DNA of 64,000 nucleotides from CAVTJL01 sp963735065 (GCA_963735065.1 CAVTJL010000004.1:1612001-1676000); one strand, 5' to 3'. Counted from the first letter of the stretch, positions 48,505 to 56,899 are shown. Translations and numbers: made by a program. The notes: a model not told the origin generated them from the sequence alone.

Positions 48505-49749
48505 GTGAGCCAGGCAAGGAAGGGCAAGAGCAAACTCGGCCCGGCGGCTGAGAGCCATGCTGCGGTGTCGGGCAAGCCGCGTCGCTCCCGGCTGACAGCT
48601 GCCCTGCTCAACCTCGTCCTGCTCGGCTGCAGCTGCGTCGTCTTCGTTGTGCTGGGTGAGCTGACGCTACGTGCCTTTCCTCAGCTTCTGACGGAGGAGG
48701 CCGCGCTACGCGTCCACTGGGCTGCGATCCTCAAGGACGAGCGGGAGCGTGGCACGAAAATGGTCGTGGCCGATCCCGAGATCGGCTTTCTCTACCGGCC
48801 GAACACGACCTCGACGATCGATCGCGGCGACATCCACTTCACCTTCACGACCGACGACCACGGCTTCCGGAACAACTCGCCCTGGCCGCCCAAGGTCGGC
48901 ATCGTCGTCCTCGGCGATTCGATGGTTTTCGGTTACGGGCTCAAGCGGGATCAATCCTGGACGAGCCTCGTCGCCAAGGCGCTGCCCGACACTTCCATCC
49001 TCAACCTCGGCATGACGGGCGCAGCGCCGCAGCAATATCTCCACATCTACCAGCGCTTCGGCGTGCCCGAGCATCCCCGGCTGGTGATCCTCATGCTCTT
49101 CACAGGCAACGACGTCCAGGATGCGCAGGTTTTCCAGACATGGGCCAACTCGCCGCGCAAGGACAGCTTCATCGACTGGCGCATGAACGGCGGCGAGGAC
49201 GAGGGCAGCGCCTTCTCGCTCAGGTCCATCCTCAGCCATAGCTATCTCTTCGCCGTGCTGCGCGAGGCGGTGAAGGACATCAAGAATCCCGACTTCGCCG
49301 GTGAGACCCTGTCCTTCAAGGGTGGCGGGAAGCTGGAGCTGGCGCCGGGGATCGCCGAGCGGCTGGGCAAGGCCCTCGTCCCGAGCAACCCCTACTTCCG
49401 CTTGACCGTTGACACGGTGGCGAAAGTCCGGGACATCGCTCGTGAGCAAGGGAGCGGCTTTCTGGTCCTCTTGATGCCGACCAAGGAGCACGTCTATCTG
49501 CCGCTGGCCCACAAGCCCGTGCCCCCCGAGACCGAGCCCTTCGCCAATGCGTTCGGCAAGCTCGGCATATCGTATCTCGATCTGACCGAGCCGCTGCGGG
49601 CGGCGGCCTCCACAGAGGGTAGCAAGCCCCTCTATTTCGATATCGACGGGCATCCGAACGCTCAGGGCAGCAAGGTGATCGCAGAGGCCGTGACGGCATA
49701 TCTTCAGGCGCATGAGCTGCGTCAGATCGAGGGCGAGAATGGCTCCTGA
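48505..49749 (+). CDS. membrane-anchored SGNH/GDSL hydrolase
   Basis: A 414-residue protein with a basic N-terminus and one membrane segment (about 31-52). The outer domain is an SGNH esterase: block I LGDSMVFGYG with nucleophile Ser, a Gly in LGMTGAAPQQY, block III FTGNDVQD with Asn, and block V DIDGHPNAQG with the Asp and His. The GTG start at 48505 has GAGGTGG 8 bases upstream. It is followed by SxtJ-like, DUF5989 and carbamoyltransferase genes, a context that suggests acting on a carbamoylated or acylated product. Its role resembles SxtL by position only. Confidence 0.9.
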   Translation: MSQARKGKSKLGPAAESHAAVSGKPRRSRLTAALLNLVLLGCSCVVFVVLGELTLRAFPQLLTEEAALRVHWAAILKDERERGTKMVVADPEIGFLYRPNTTSTIDRGDIHFTFTTDDHGFRNNSPWPPKVGIVVLGDSMVFGYGLKRDQSWTSLVAKALPDTSILNLGMTGAAPQQYLHIYQRFGVPEHPRLVILMLFTGNDVQDAQVFQTWANSPRKDSFIDWRMNGGEDEGSAFSLRSILSHSYLFAVLREAVKDIKNPDFAGETLSFKGGGKLELAPGIAERLGKALVPSNPYFRLTVDTVAKVRDIAREQGSGFLVLLMPTKEHVYLPLAHKPVPPETEPFANAFGKLGISYLDLTEPLRAAASTEGSKPLYFDIDGHPNAQGSKVIAEAVTAYLQAHELRQIEGENGS

Positions 49750-49798
49750 CGCGCGGGGTGGCCCGCGCCGGACCTGCTTCAGCGAGCGGAGCTGATCC

Positions 49799-50248
49799 AT
49801 GGCCAAAGGCGGCGGCAACTTCCACGAGAGCTATACGCACGAGGACGACGAGCACGGCCCGAGCGACCGCAATTTCGGCCTGACGGTCGGCGGCATCCTC
49901 TTCGCGCTGGGCGTGATCCGCATGTTCTTCGGCCATGCGGGGCACCCCTGGCTGACCTATGTCTTCCTTGTCGTCGGCGCGCTGCTCGTCATCTTCGCGC
50001 TTGTGAGGCCGGCCTCGCTCCGTGCCCTCAATCGCGGCTGGACCAAGCTCGGCCTTCTGCTCTTCAAGGTCGTCAACCCCATCGTGATGGCCCTGATCTT
50101 CTTCACGACGATCCTCCCGGTCGGCCTCTTCATGCGGGCCCGAGGCCACGATCCGCTGCGCCTGAAGCGCGAGCCCGAGGCGCCGACCTATTGGATCAAG
50201 CGGGAGCCGCCTGGCCCGGCGCCCGACACGATGATCAACCAGTTCTGA
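49799..50248 (+). CDS. SxtJ-like membrane protein
   Basis: A 149-residue protein with three hydrophobic segments (FGLTVGGILFALGVIRMFF, the TYVFLVVGALLVIFALV region, and VNPIVMALIFFTTILP). The C-terminus RLKREPEAPTYWIKREP is typical of the SxtJ family, which is found next to NodU/CmcH carbamoyltransferases. The function is unknown; a membrane-bound helper of the carbamoylation step is an inference from neighbourhood. Confidence 0.85.
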   Translation: MAKGGGNFHESYTHEDDEHGPSDRNFGLTVGGILFALGVIRMFFGHAGHPWLTYVFLVVGALLVIFALVRPASLRALNRGWTKLGLLLFKVVNPIVMALIFFTTILPVGLFMRARGHDPLRLKREPEAPTYWIKREPPGPAPDTMINQF

Positions 50249-50260
50249 GGAGATCCTCCC

Positions 50261-50410
50261 TTGGAGTTCGTGAGTGAGCTCTGGCGCTTCATGCGTGCTC
50301 GGAAGAAGTTCTGGCTGCTGCCGATCCTCGTGATGACGGCGGTCTTCGGGGGGCTCATCGTCCTGACGAAGGGCAGCGCCGTGGCACCCTTCATCTACAC
50401 GCTGTTCTGA
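50261..50410 (+). CDS. DUF5989 family small membrane protein (SxtK-like)
   Basis: A 49-residue product from a TTG start, with GAGGAG about 10 bases upstream. It reads MEFVSELWRFMRARKKFW, then a single membrane helix, GGLIVLTKGSAVAPF and IYTLF. This is the pattern of the short protein encoded between sxtJ and carbamoyltransferase genes in many bacteria. It starts 12 bases after the SxtJ stop and ends 29 bases before the carbamoyltransferase start. Function unknown. Confidence 0.85.
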   Translation: MEFVSELWRFMRARKKFWLLPILVMTAVFGGLIVLTKGSAVAPFIYTLF

Positions 50411-50439
50411 TCAGGCCGTCAGCGGGAGACCCAGGGCCG

Positions 50440-52278
50440 ATGCGGATTCTCGGCATCTCCGCCTTCTACCACGACAGTGCGGCGGCCCTTGTCGCCGACG
50501 GCGAGATCGTCGCCGCCGCGCAGGAGGAGCGCTTCACGCGCAAGAAGCACGATGCCCGCTTTCCGGAGCACGCGGTGCGCTATTGCCTCGAGGCCGCGGG
50601 CACCGACCTCACGGGCATCGATCACGTGGTGTTCTACGACAAGCCGTTCATCAAGTTCGAGCGGCTGCTGGAGACCTACCTCGCCACGGCGCCGCGCGGG
50701 TTCCAGTCGTTCCGCATGGCGTTGCCGATCTGGATCAAGGAGAAGCTGTTCCAAAAGAGCATGCTGCGCGACCAGCTCAAGAAGCTGCCGGGTGGCAAGG
50801 AGTGGAACCGCGCGCTGCTCTTCACGGAGCATCATCAAAGCCACGCGGCGTCGGCCTTCTTCCCCTCGCCCTTCGAGCGCGCCGCCATCTTGACCATGGA
50901 CGGCGTGGGCGAGTGGTGCACGACGAGCGTGGGCCGAGGCGACGGCAACCGGCTCGAGATCACGAAAGAGATCCACTTCCCGCACTCGCTGGGCCTGCTC
51001 TACTCGGCGTTCACCTACTACACGGGCTTCAAGGTCAACTCCGGCGAGTACAAGGTCATGGGCCTCGCTCCTTACGGCGAGCCCAAATACGCCCAAGCGA
51101 TCCTCGACCATCTCGTCGACCTGAAGCCTGACGGCTCGTTCCGGCTGGACCAGAGCTACTTCAACTATGCGACCGGCCTCACCATGACTGGCGAGCGGTT
51201 CCACGAGCTCTTCGGCGGGCCTCCGCGCAAGGCCGACGAGCGGCTCGTCCAGCGCCACATGGATCTGGCGGCATCGGTCCAGGCCGTGACCGAGGAGATC
51301 GTGCTGCGGCTGGCACGCGGCATCGCCCAAGAGACAGGCGAGCGCAATCTGTGCCTGGCTGGCGGCGTGGCGCTGAACTGCGTGGCGAACGGCAAGCTCC
51401 TGCGCGAGGGCATCTTCGACGAGATCTGGATCCAGCCCGCCGCCGGCGACGCGGGCGGCGCGCTCGGCGGGGCCTTGGCCGCGTACCATCAGTTCAAGGA
51501 CCAGCCGCGGGCCGGGCTCAACGGCTACCGCGATCACATGCAGGGCGCCTATCTCGGGCCCGCTTTCCGCCAGCCCGAGATCGAGCGTCAGCTCACGGAT
51601 GCCGGAGCCAAGTACATCCTCCTCGAGGACGACGAGGTGATCACGGCGACGGCCGATGCCCTTGCCGACGAGAAGGCGGTCGGCTGGATGCAGGGACGGA
51701 TGGAGTTCGGCCCGCGCGCGTTGGGCGGCCGCTCCATCCTCGGCGACCCGCGCTCGGCCAGCATGCAGAAGCTCTTGAACCTCAAGGTCAAATACCGCGA
51801 GAGCTTCCGCCCCTTCGCCCCCTCCGTGCTGCGCGAGGACCTGGCCGACTGGTTCGAGATGGACGTCGACAGCCCCTACATGCTGCTCGTCGCGGACGTG
51901 GTCGAGCGGCGGCGACGGGCGATGACGGCCGAGGAGCAGGCGCTGTTCGGCATCGACAAGCTCAACGTCGTGCGCTCGGAGATCCCGGCGGTGACGCATG
52001 TCGACTATTCAGCCCGGGTGCAGACGGTCCACCAGGACACCAACCCGCGCTACCACGCGCTGCTTCAGGCCTTCAAGCAGCGCACCGGGTGCCCGGTTCT
52101 CGTCAACACCAGCTTCAACGTGCGTGGCGAGCCCATCGTCTGCTCGCCGACCGACGCCTTCCGCTGCTTCATGGGGACGGAGATCGAGCGGCTCGTCGTC
52201 GGCAACTGCCTGCTCCGCAAGGAGGACCAGGATCCGAGCCTGAAGCTCGACTACAAGGACGCCTTCGAGCTGGACTAG
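50440..52278 (+). CDS. NodU/CmcH-type O-carbamoyltransferase
   Basis: A 612-residue enzyme that transfers a carbamoyl group from carbamoyl phosphate, by way of carbamoyl-adenylate, to a hydroxyl. The N-terminal Kae1-like domain has GISAFYHDSAAALV, EHHQSHAASAFF with metal-binding His, NSGEYKVMGLAPYG and LAGGVALNCVANGKL. The C-terminal YrdC-like domain has GPRALGGRSILGDPR and VLVNTSFNVRGEP. It closes the four-gene cassette. The acceptor is unknown: no sugar or alkaloid backbone genes lie nearby. Confidence 0.95.
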   Translation: MRILGISAFYHDSAAALVADGEIVAAAQEERFTRKKHDARFPEHAVRYCLEAAGTDLTGIDHVVFYDKPFIKFERLLETYLATAPRGFQSFRMALPIWIKEKLFQKSMLRDQLKKLPGGKEWNRALLFTEHHQSHAASAFFPSPFERAAILTMDGVGEWCTTSVGRGDGNRLEITKEIHFPHSLGLLYSAFTYYTGFKVNSGEYKVMGLAPYGEPKYAQAILDHLVDLKPDGSFRLDQSYFNYATGLTMTGERFHELFGGPPRKADERLVQRHMDLAASVQAVTEEIVLRLARGIAQETGERNLCLAGGVALNCVANGKLLREGIFDEIWIQPAAGDAGGALGGALAAYHQFKDQPRAGLNGYRDHMQGAYLGPAFRQPEIERQLTDAGAKYILLEDDEVITATADALADEKAVGWMQGRMEFGPRALGGRSILGDPRSASMQKLLNLKVKYRESFRPFAPSVLREDLADWFEMDVDSPYMLLVADVVERRRRAMTAEEQALFGIDKLNVVRSEIPAVTHVDYSARVQTVHQDTNPRYHALLQAFKQRTGCPVLVNTSFNVRGEPIVCSPTDAFRCFMGTEIERLVVGNCLLRKEDQDPSLKLDYKDAFELD

Positions 52279-52311
52279 CCCGGCCCGGGGGCGGCCGGGG
52301 CGCCGGTCCAG

Positions 52312-53589
52312 CTAGCCGCTGGAGTCCGCCACCTCGATCCGGGTGACACGCCTGACGAAGGTCTCGAAGCGCTTGAGCGACGTCCCCGACAGCACGACGG
52401 GCACGCTCAGGTCCGGGCTCTCGGGATTGACCTGACGATGGTCGATCAGCACCTCGAAATAGAGATGCGGCCCCGTCGCCAGCCCCGTGGCCCCGACATA
52501 GCCGATCACCTGCCCGCGATGCACATGCGTGCCGACCTTGATATGACGCGCGAAGCGGGACATGTGCGCGTAGGCCGTGGACACCCGGTCGGAGTGCTTC
52601 ACCCGGATATACCGGCCGTAATTGCCACGCCACCCGACACTCTCGACGACGCCGTCCTGTGCGGCATAGATCGCCGTTCCCGTGGGCGCGCCGAAGTCGA
52701 CACCCTTGTGGAACAGCCGCTTGTGAAGGACCGGGTGGATACGCCAGCCATAGGGTGAGGTGATCCGCGCGTCCTTGATGGGCGCACCAAGGCTCAGCGG
52801 CGCCACCCCCTTGCCGTCGGGCTCGAGGAAGGCGATGCGGCCGCCGACCATCGGATAGCGATAGATGCTGTGGAGGCGCCCATCGGCGCGGATGGTGGCA
52901 CAGCGCAGCATCGCGGTCGGAACGTCCGGATCATCCGATCGCACGGTCTGATAGACCACCTCGAAGGGCGCGCCTGCGGCCGGCTTGGCGGGAATGTCGG
53001 GATCGAGCGCGAAGGCGTCCACCGTCTCCTCGGCCACGGCTGGAGGAACGCCGGCGGCTCGGAGCGAGCCCAGGAGGGGACCGCTGACGACGCCGGAGAG
53101 GCTCTCCGTCGCAAAGTTCCAAGGACGAGGCGATGCCTCGAACGTGTCGTCGTCACGCCCGATGACGGTCCAGGATTGATTATGGGTATCGAAGATGGAA
53201 AGTGCCGTCAGGCGACCCGCCTCCGGCCCCTCCCGCCTGACCACGAGGTGGAGCTGATCACCCGGCTGAAGGCCCTCGCCCTCGAGAAAGTCGTGCAGGC
53301 CATCCATCGCCGCAAAGACCTGGCTCTCGCGAACGCCGCTCGAGAGCAGCAGATCGGCCAGCTCGTCACCCTGATGCGCCACCAAGGTCAGCACAACGCT
53401 CTGGGCCTGGGATATGGGGCCAGGGTCCACCGATCGCTGGGCTTCGAGCGGCTTGGGCTGGGGCGTCGCAGGAGCTGGAATGCCGGCGGCGCCAGCGGAG
53501 ACGGTCCATCCGGACAGAACGATGATCGAGGCGGCCAGGGCGCCCCGCTGCATGAGCTCAAGACAGCGGGTGTGCTCTTTCCCCGACAT
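52312..53589 (-). CDS. M23-family (LytM domain) protein with altered zinc site
   Basis: A 425-residue exported protein with a signal peptide (SIIVLSGWTVSAGAAG), an OapA/LysM-like helper region near LQPGDQLHLVV, and a C-terminal LytM domain. His294 and Asp298 of HKGVD and His342 of AYAHMS are present. The last motif reads GPHLYFEV, so the second His of the usual HxH zinc site is Tyr377. EnvC, a non-enzymatic amidase activator, has LYFE at this place. The protein may therefore be an activator of cell-wall amidases rather than an endopeptidase; this is an inference. ATG 53589 was chosen; longer frames add a basic leader. Confidence 0.92.
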   Translation of the reverse strand: MSGKEHTRCLELMQRGALAASIIVLSGWTVSAGAAGIPAPATPQPKPLEAQRSVDPGPISQAQSVVLTLVAHQGDELADLLLSSGVRESQVFAAMDGLHDFLEGEGLQPGDQLHLVVRREGPEAGRLTALSIFDTHNQSWTVIGRDDDTFEASPRPWNFATESLSGVVSGPLLGSLRAAGVPPAVAEETVDAFALDPDIPAKPAAGAPFEVVYQTVRSDDPDVPTAMLRCATIRADGRLHSIYRYPMVGGRIAFLEPDGKGVAPLSLGAPIKDARITSPYGWRIHPVLHKRLFHKGVDFGAPTGTAIYAAQDGVVESVGWRGNYGRYIRVKHSDRVSTAYAHMSRFARHIKVGTHVHRGQVIGYVGATGLATGPHLYFEVLIDHRQVNPESPDLSVPVVLSGTSLKRFETFVRRVTRIEVADSSG

Positions 53590-53717
53590 GCGATACCCCG
53601 CGAAGGCTGTTTTCTGAAGGCTTCGCGAACGCCTATAGTCATGCCCCGCCCGTGGGTCAAACACCGACATCGCCTTGGGCCGCACCGGCCTCCGCGAGAA
53701 AGCGGCCATGCGGAGCC

Positions 53718-54599
53718 TCACGCGGCGGCAAGAAGCGGCGGCGAGGCAAGCGAGGCGACCACGTGCTGCTCCAGCGCCTCGCGGATGGCAGTCGGCGGTC
53801 CAGGCCGCTTGACCAGCACGATCCCGAGGGCGGGAAGCGGCGGCAGGCCGCAGGAGGGGCCGAGGATACGGAGGCCCGGGCGGACAGCGGAGAGCGGCAG
53901 CACGCCCACCGCAAGGCCGGCCGACAAGGCCGCATAGATGCCGGCCACGCTGAGGCTCGTATAGGCGATCCTGCTGGCCCTGCCCTCAGCCGCCAACGCC
54001 TCCATGGCGCTGCGGCGGAAGACGCAGCCCTGGTGGAAGAGCGCCAGCGGCAGAGGATCCTCGAGGTGGGCGTCATGGTCGACCGAGCCCGCCCAGACCA
54101 ACGCCTCGCGATGGACGACCGTGCCTTCCATCTCTCCGGAGCCCTCGGTGACAAGCGCCAGATCGACCTCGCCGGCGCGGACGAGTGGCAAGAGGCTCGC
54201 CGACGGCTCACAGACGAGCTCGACCTCGACCCGGGGATGCGTGCGGGCGAACCGGGCGAGAATGCCAGGCAGAAAGCTGCTGGCATAATCGTCGGGAGAG
54301 CCGATCCGCACGCGACCGTCGAGGCCGGCGCTGTCGAAGGCGGCCTCGGCGTCCGCATGCGCCCGCAGCACGCGCCGGGCATGGCCGAGAAGCATCTCGC
54401 CATCCGGTGTCAGCGCCGTGCCGCGACCCTGCCTCGCCAAGAGCTGGCGCCCCAGCCGCTCCTCCAGCCGGCGCATCTGCATGCTCACCGCCGACTGGGT
54501 ACGACCAACTCGCCGCGCCGCCTCGGTGAAGCTGCTGGTCTCGGCGATGGCGACGAAGGTCCGGAGGAGGTCCGGCTCGAGATGGAGGGCCATGCGCAT
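53718..54599 (-). CDS. LysR family transcriptional regulator
   Basis: A 293-residue regulator. The N-terminal winged helix-turn-helix reads LLRTFVAIAETSSFTEAARRVGRTQSAVSMQM, continuous with the LysR signature, followed by a periplasmic-binding-like effector domain from about residue 90. ATG 54593 is an alternative start. It is divergent from the DUF1127 gene, a frequent pairing, and the intergenic region contains a T-N11-A LysR box, so autoregulation and control of the DUF1127 gene are likely. Confidence 0.93.
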   Translation of the reverse strand: MRMALHLEPDLLRTFVAIAETSSFTEAARRVGRTQSAVSMQMRRLEERLGRQLLARQGRGTALTPDGEMLLGHARRVLRAHADAEAAFDSAGLDGRVRIGSPDDYASSFLPGILARFARTHPRVEVELVCEPSASLLPLVRAGEVDLALVTEGSGEMEGTVVHREALVWAGSVDHDAHLEDPLPLALFHQGCVFRRSAMEALAAEGRASRIAYTSLSVAGIYAALSAGLAVGVLPLSAVRPGLRILGPSCGLPPLPALGIVLVKRPGPPTAIREALEQHVVASLASPPLLAAA

Positions 54600-54603
54600 C
54601 CCA

Positions 54604-54616
54604 TCAATGATGTTGA
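54604..54616. promoter_or_regulatory. LysR-type T-N11-A box
   Basis: TCAA-TGATG-TTGA is an inverted repeat that fits the LysR T-N11-A operator form, 5 bases upstream of the regulator start. A second palindrome TTGATCAA lies at 54644-54651. Both sit between the divergent lysR and DUF1127 genes. Confidence 0.5.
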
Positions 54617-54660
54617 TGTAGACGATAAAACATATTCGTTAGATTGATCAAGCCAGGCTG

Positions 54661-54706
54661 GCCATTCTCTCCATCGAGACAACCCATCTCGGAGAGCGTC
54701 GATGGC
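54661..54706 (+). promoter_or_regulatory. 5' leader hairpin covering the ribosome binding site and start codon of the DUF1127 gene
   Basis: GCCAT (54661-54665) can pair with ATGGC (54702-54706) over the start codon. CTCTCC (54667-54672) can pair with GGAGAG (54691-54696), the ribosome binding site. CGAGA and TCTCG close the inner part. An alternative pairing is CCATCGA with TCGATGG. The fold would block translation, as in an RNA thermometer or protein-responsive leader. This is prediction by eye. Confidence 0.4.
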
Positions 54707-54977
54707 ACTGAGCTCCCTCTCGCATGAGGCCCACCCACAGGTGCGCGGAAGCGACGTCTGGTCCTCTCTAGGGGGGCTGGTCACCTGGACTACCAGGGCC
54801 GTGCGCGCCTATCGCGAGCGACGCGCGCTTGCCGCGCTGAGCGACAGCCTTCTCAAGGATCTCGGACTTACGCGGGGCGATATCGACCGGGTGACCGGAG
54901 GGCCCCTGCTCGGCGCGATCGACTACCGCGAGCTGGAGCGCGTTCGTGGGCTCAATAGGCGACGACCGTCCAACTAG
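54702..54977 (+). CDS. DUF1127 domain protein
   Basis: A 91-residue protein. The middle YRERRALAALSDSLLKDLGLTRGDI, read as a continuous stretch, is the DUF1127 (YjiS-like) arginine-rich motif typical of small alphaproteobacterial proteins. Longer relatives of this kind often sit opposite a LysR gene. Some small DUF1127 proteins affect RNA turnover or phosphate and stress responses, but this one is untested. The ribosome binding site GGAGAG may be hidden in a leader hairpin. Confidence 0.85.
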   Translation: MALSSLSHEAHPQVRGSDVWSSLGGLVTWTTRAVRAYRERRALAALSDSLLKDLGLTRGDIDRVTGGPLLGAIDYRELERVRGLNRRRPSN

Positions 54978-55041
54978 GCTTGCCGATGTCAGCCGCGCCT
55001 GCCAAGCATGGACCATGCGCGGCTGGGAGGCGGAGCGCGTC

Positions 55042-55383
55042 ATGGTGACATCGAAGAGAAGGTGGCCTGGAGCGCTCGTGATAGGCCTCGTCTGCGCAAC
55101 CGCAGCGAGCGAGGCACGAGCTGCATCGCCGGGTGATCCCGCAAACGGGCTCACGCTTGCCAGGCAGTTCTGCGGCTCCTGCCATCTGGTGCTGCCCGAC
55201 GACAAGGGTCCCGTCCCGGCAGGCGTGCCGCCCTTTGCCGAGATCGCAGCCAAGCCAGGGATCGATGCCGATCGGATCGTGGCCCTGGCGCTCGGAAAGA
55301 CGCACCCTCAGATGCCGGAGCCCCCGCTGAGCCAGCAACAGCTCCAGGACGTCGCCGCCCTCATCATGTCGCTCAAGCAGTAA
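55042..55383 (+). CDS. single-heme c-type cytochrome
   Basis: A 113-residue exported protein. The signal peptide reads RRWPGALVIGLVCATAASEARA. A CGSCH motif binds heme covalently, and the probable axial Met is in THPQMPEPPLS. It looks like a small class I cytochrome c that carries electrons in the periplasm. I chose the ATG at 55042 (GGAGGCGGAG upstream). It follows the DUF1127 gene by 64 bases; a functional link is not apparent. Confidence 0.9.
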   Translation: MVTSKRRWPGALVIGLVCATAASEARAASPGDPANGLTLARQFCGSCHLVLPDDKGPVPAGVPPFAEIAAKPGIDADRIVALALGKTHPQMPEPPLSQQQLQDVAALIMSLKQ

Positions 55384-55393
55384 GGCTGCCGGG

Positions 55394-56899
55394 CTACCAG
55401 CTGCGCAGTCGGCGGAGCTTAGGGGTCTTCTTGGACTGGTGCTCCGTCATGCGGCCGAGAAGACGATCCAGCGTCCGGACTGCCTCCACGACATGCGGTC
55501 CCTTGTTCAGCATGACGCACTCGGCCCGGGCCGACATGGCGGCGTCGGTCATGTCTCCGCGCGACGGGAGGCCCTTCTTCACCAGGCTTTCCAGCACCTG
55601 GGTTGCCCAGATGACAGGCACGTGAGCCGCCTCGGCGAGCCACATGATCTCCTCTTGCATCTCGGCCAGCCGCTCGAAGCCGAGCTCCACCGCGAGGTCG
55701 CCGCGCGCGATCATCACGGCGAAGGGCTGCCGCGAGGCCGCCGCGACGACGATGCCGGGAAGGCTTTGGACCGCCCGCGGCGTCTCGATCTTGGCGACCA
55801 GCCCGAGCCGCTGCCAGTCCCGCGGCCGACGCCTCGCCAGCTCCTCCTGCAGGCGCTGGATGTCCTGGGCCCCCTGCACGAAGCTGAAGCCGACGAGGTC
55901 GGCCAGCTCCACCACGGTATCCAGGTCCCTCAGATCCTTGGCGGTGAGCGGCGACAGGCCGAGATCGGTATCCGGGAAGTTGAGCCCCTTCTCGGGCTTG
56001 AGCCGGGCTCCCCCGGAAGGCGCATGGTGGAGCGCCACGATGGCGCCGGCCTCCCCCACCGTCTCGATCGTGCCGCCGAGCTTGCCGTCGTCGATGAGCA
56101 CGCGATCGCCCGCGCGGACCCGCCCGAGCACCTCGGGGATGGCGCACTCGGCCTGGAAAGCGGGGTCGGCATCGGCGGCGAAGGCGCCGGGTGCCACCAG
56201 CCGCAGCCGGTCACCGACGACGATGCGCTTGCGCTCGGCGGGATGGCGGCTGTCGAGGATGCGGCATTTGGGGCCGCCCAGATCCATCAGCACCCGCGCG
56301 GTCCGGCCGGTCGCCCGCTCGGCGGCCCGGAGATGCTCGACCATGCGCGTCCAAGCCGCGGCGTCGTCGTGCGCGCAGTTGATCCGCACGGCGTCGGCCC
56401 CGGCCTCGAGCAGCTCCCTGAACAGGCCCGACTCGTCAGCGGCCTCGCTCGGGCAGGTGACCAGGATGCGGACATGGCGGCGGGAGGCCGGCTCGGGCCC
56501 GAAGACCGCCTCGACCTCACGGGCGAGCTCCCGCTCGCCGGCGAAGAACGCCGTCGGCTCGGGAAAGGGTCGTGACCGGTCGCCGACGATCGCAGCCAAG
56601 GCCGCCGCGACGGAGTCGAGCGTCGGCACCACACGGCTCTCGAGCCGGCCGAGCGAGGAAAGGCCGAACCGCATCAGCGCTGTCTGCAGCAAGCGGAGGT
56701 CTCGGTGCCGCAGCGCCAGGTAGTGAGCGAGGTTACGGGCCCCTGGCACGAAGGTCGGCCGCTCGACCGCTGCGGGCCAACGCTCAAGGATGGCCTCGCC
56801 CTCGGCCCGCACCGCCTCACGCAACGAGTCGACGGCTGCCAGAAGCCCGGCAGGCGTCTCGAGGGTGGCGCCGTCAGTGGGGTGCGGTGTGCTCATCAT
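55394..56899 (-). CDS. pyruvate kinase-like protein with N-terminal extension and no C-terminal domain
   Basis: A 501-residue protein. From about residue 142 the pyruvate kinase barrel starts (RHVRILVTCPSEAAD, AVRINCAHD, LMDLGGPKCRIL). The inserted B domain (GDRLRLVAPG to ARLKPEKGLNFP), the catalytic Lys in LVAKIETPRAV, MIARGDLAVELG and ATQVLESLVKKGLPSRGDM follow. The usual allosteric C-terminal domain is missing; the chain stops soon after LNKGPHVVEAV with a basic KKTPKLRRLRSW tail. The first ~140 residues are a helical extension not found in standard pyruvate kinase. The fold is certain; activity on phosphoenolpyruvate is likely but unproven. Confidence 0.9.
   Translation of the reverse strand: MMSTPHPTDGATLETPAGLLAAVDSLREAVRAEGEAILERWPAAVERPTFVPGARNLAHYLALRHRDLRLLQTALMRFGLSSLGRLESRVVPTLDSVAAALAAIVGDRSRPFPEPTAFFAGERELAREVEAVFGPEPASRRHVRILVTCPSEAADESGLFRELLEAGADAVRINCAHDDAAAWTRMVEHLRAAERATGRTARVLMDLGGPKCRILDSRHPAERKRIVVGDRLRLVAPGAFAADADPAFQAECAIPEVLGRVRAGDRVLIDDGKLGGTIETVGEAGAIVALHHAPSGGARLKPEKGLNFPDTDLGLSPLTAKDLRDLDTVVELADLVGFSFVQGAQDIQRLQEELARRRPRDWQRLGLVAKIETPRAVQSLPGIVVAAASRQPFAVMIARGDLAVELGFERLAEMQEEIMWLAEAAHVPVIWATQVLESLVKKGLPSRGDMTDAAMSARAECVMLNKGPHVVEAVRTLDRLLGRMTEHQSKKTPKLRRLRSW

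Noticed and set aside
48505..52278. Saxitoxin biosynthesis
   Set aside because: Only the sxtI/J/K/L-like tailoring genes are present; no polyketide-like sxtA or other backbone genes are in the window.
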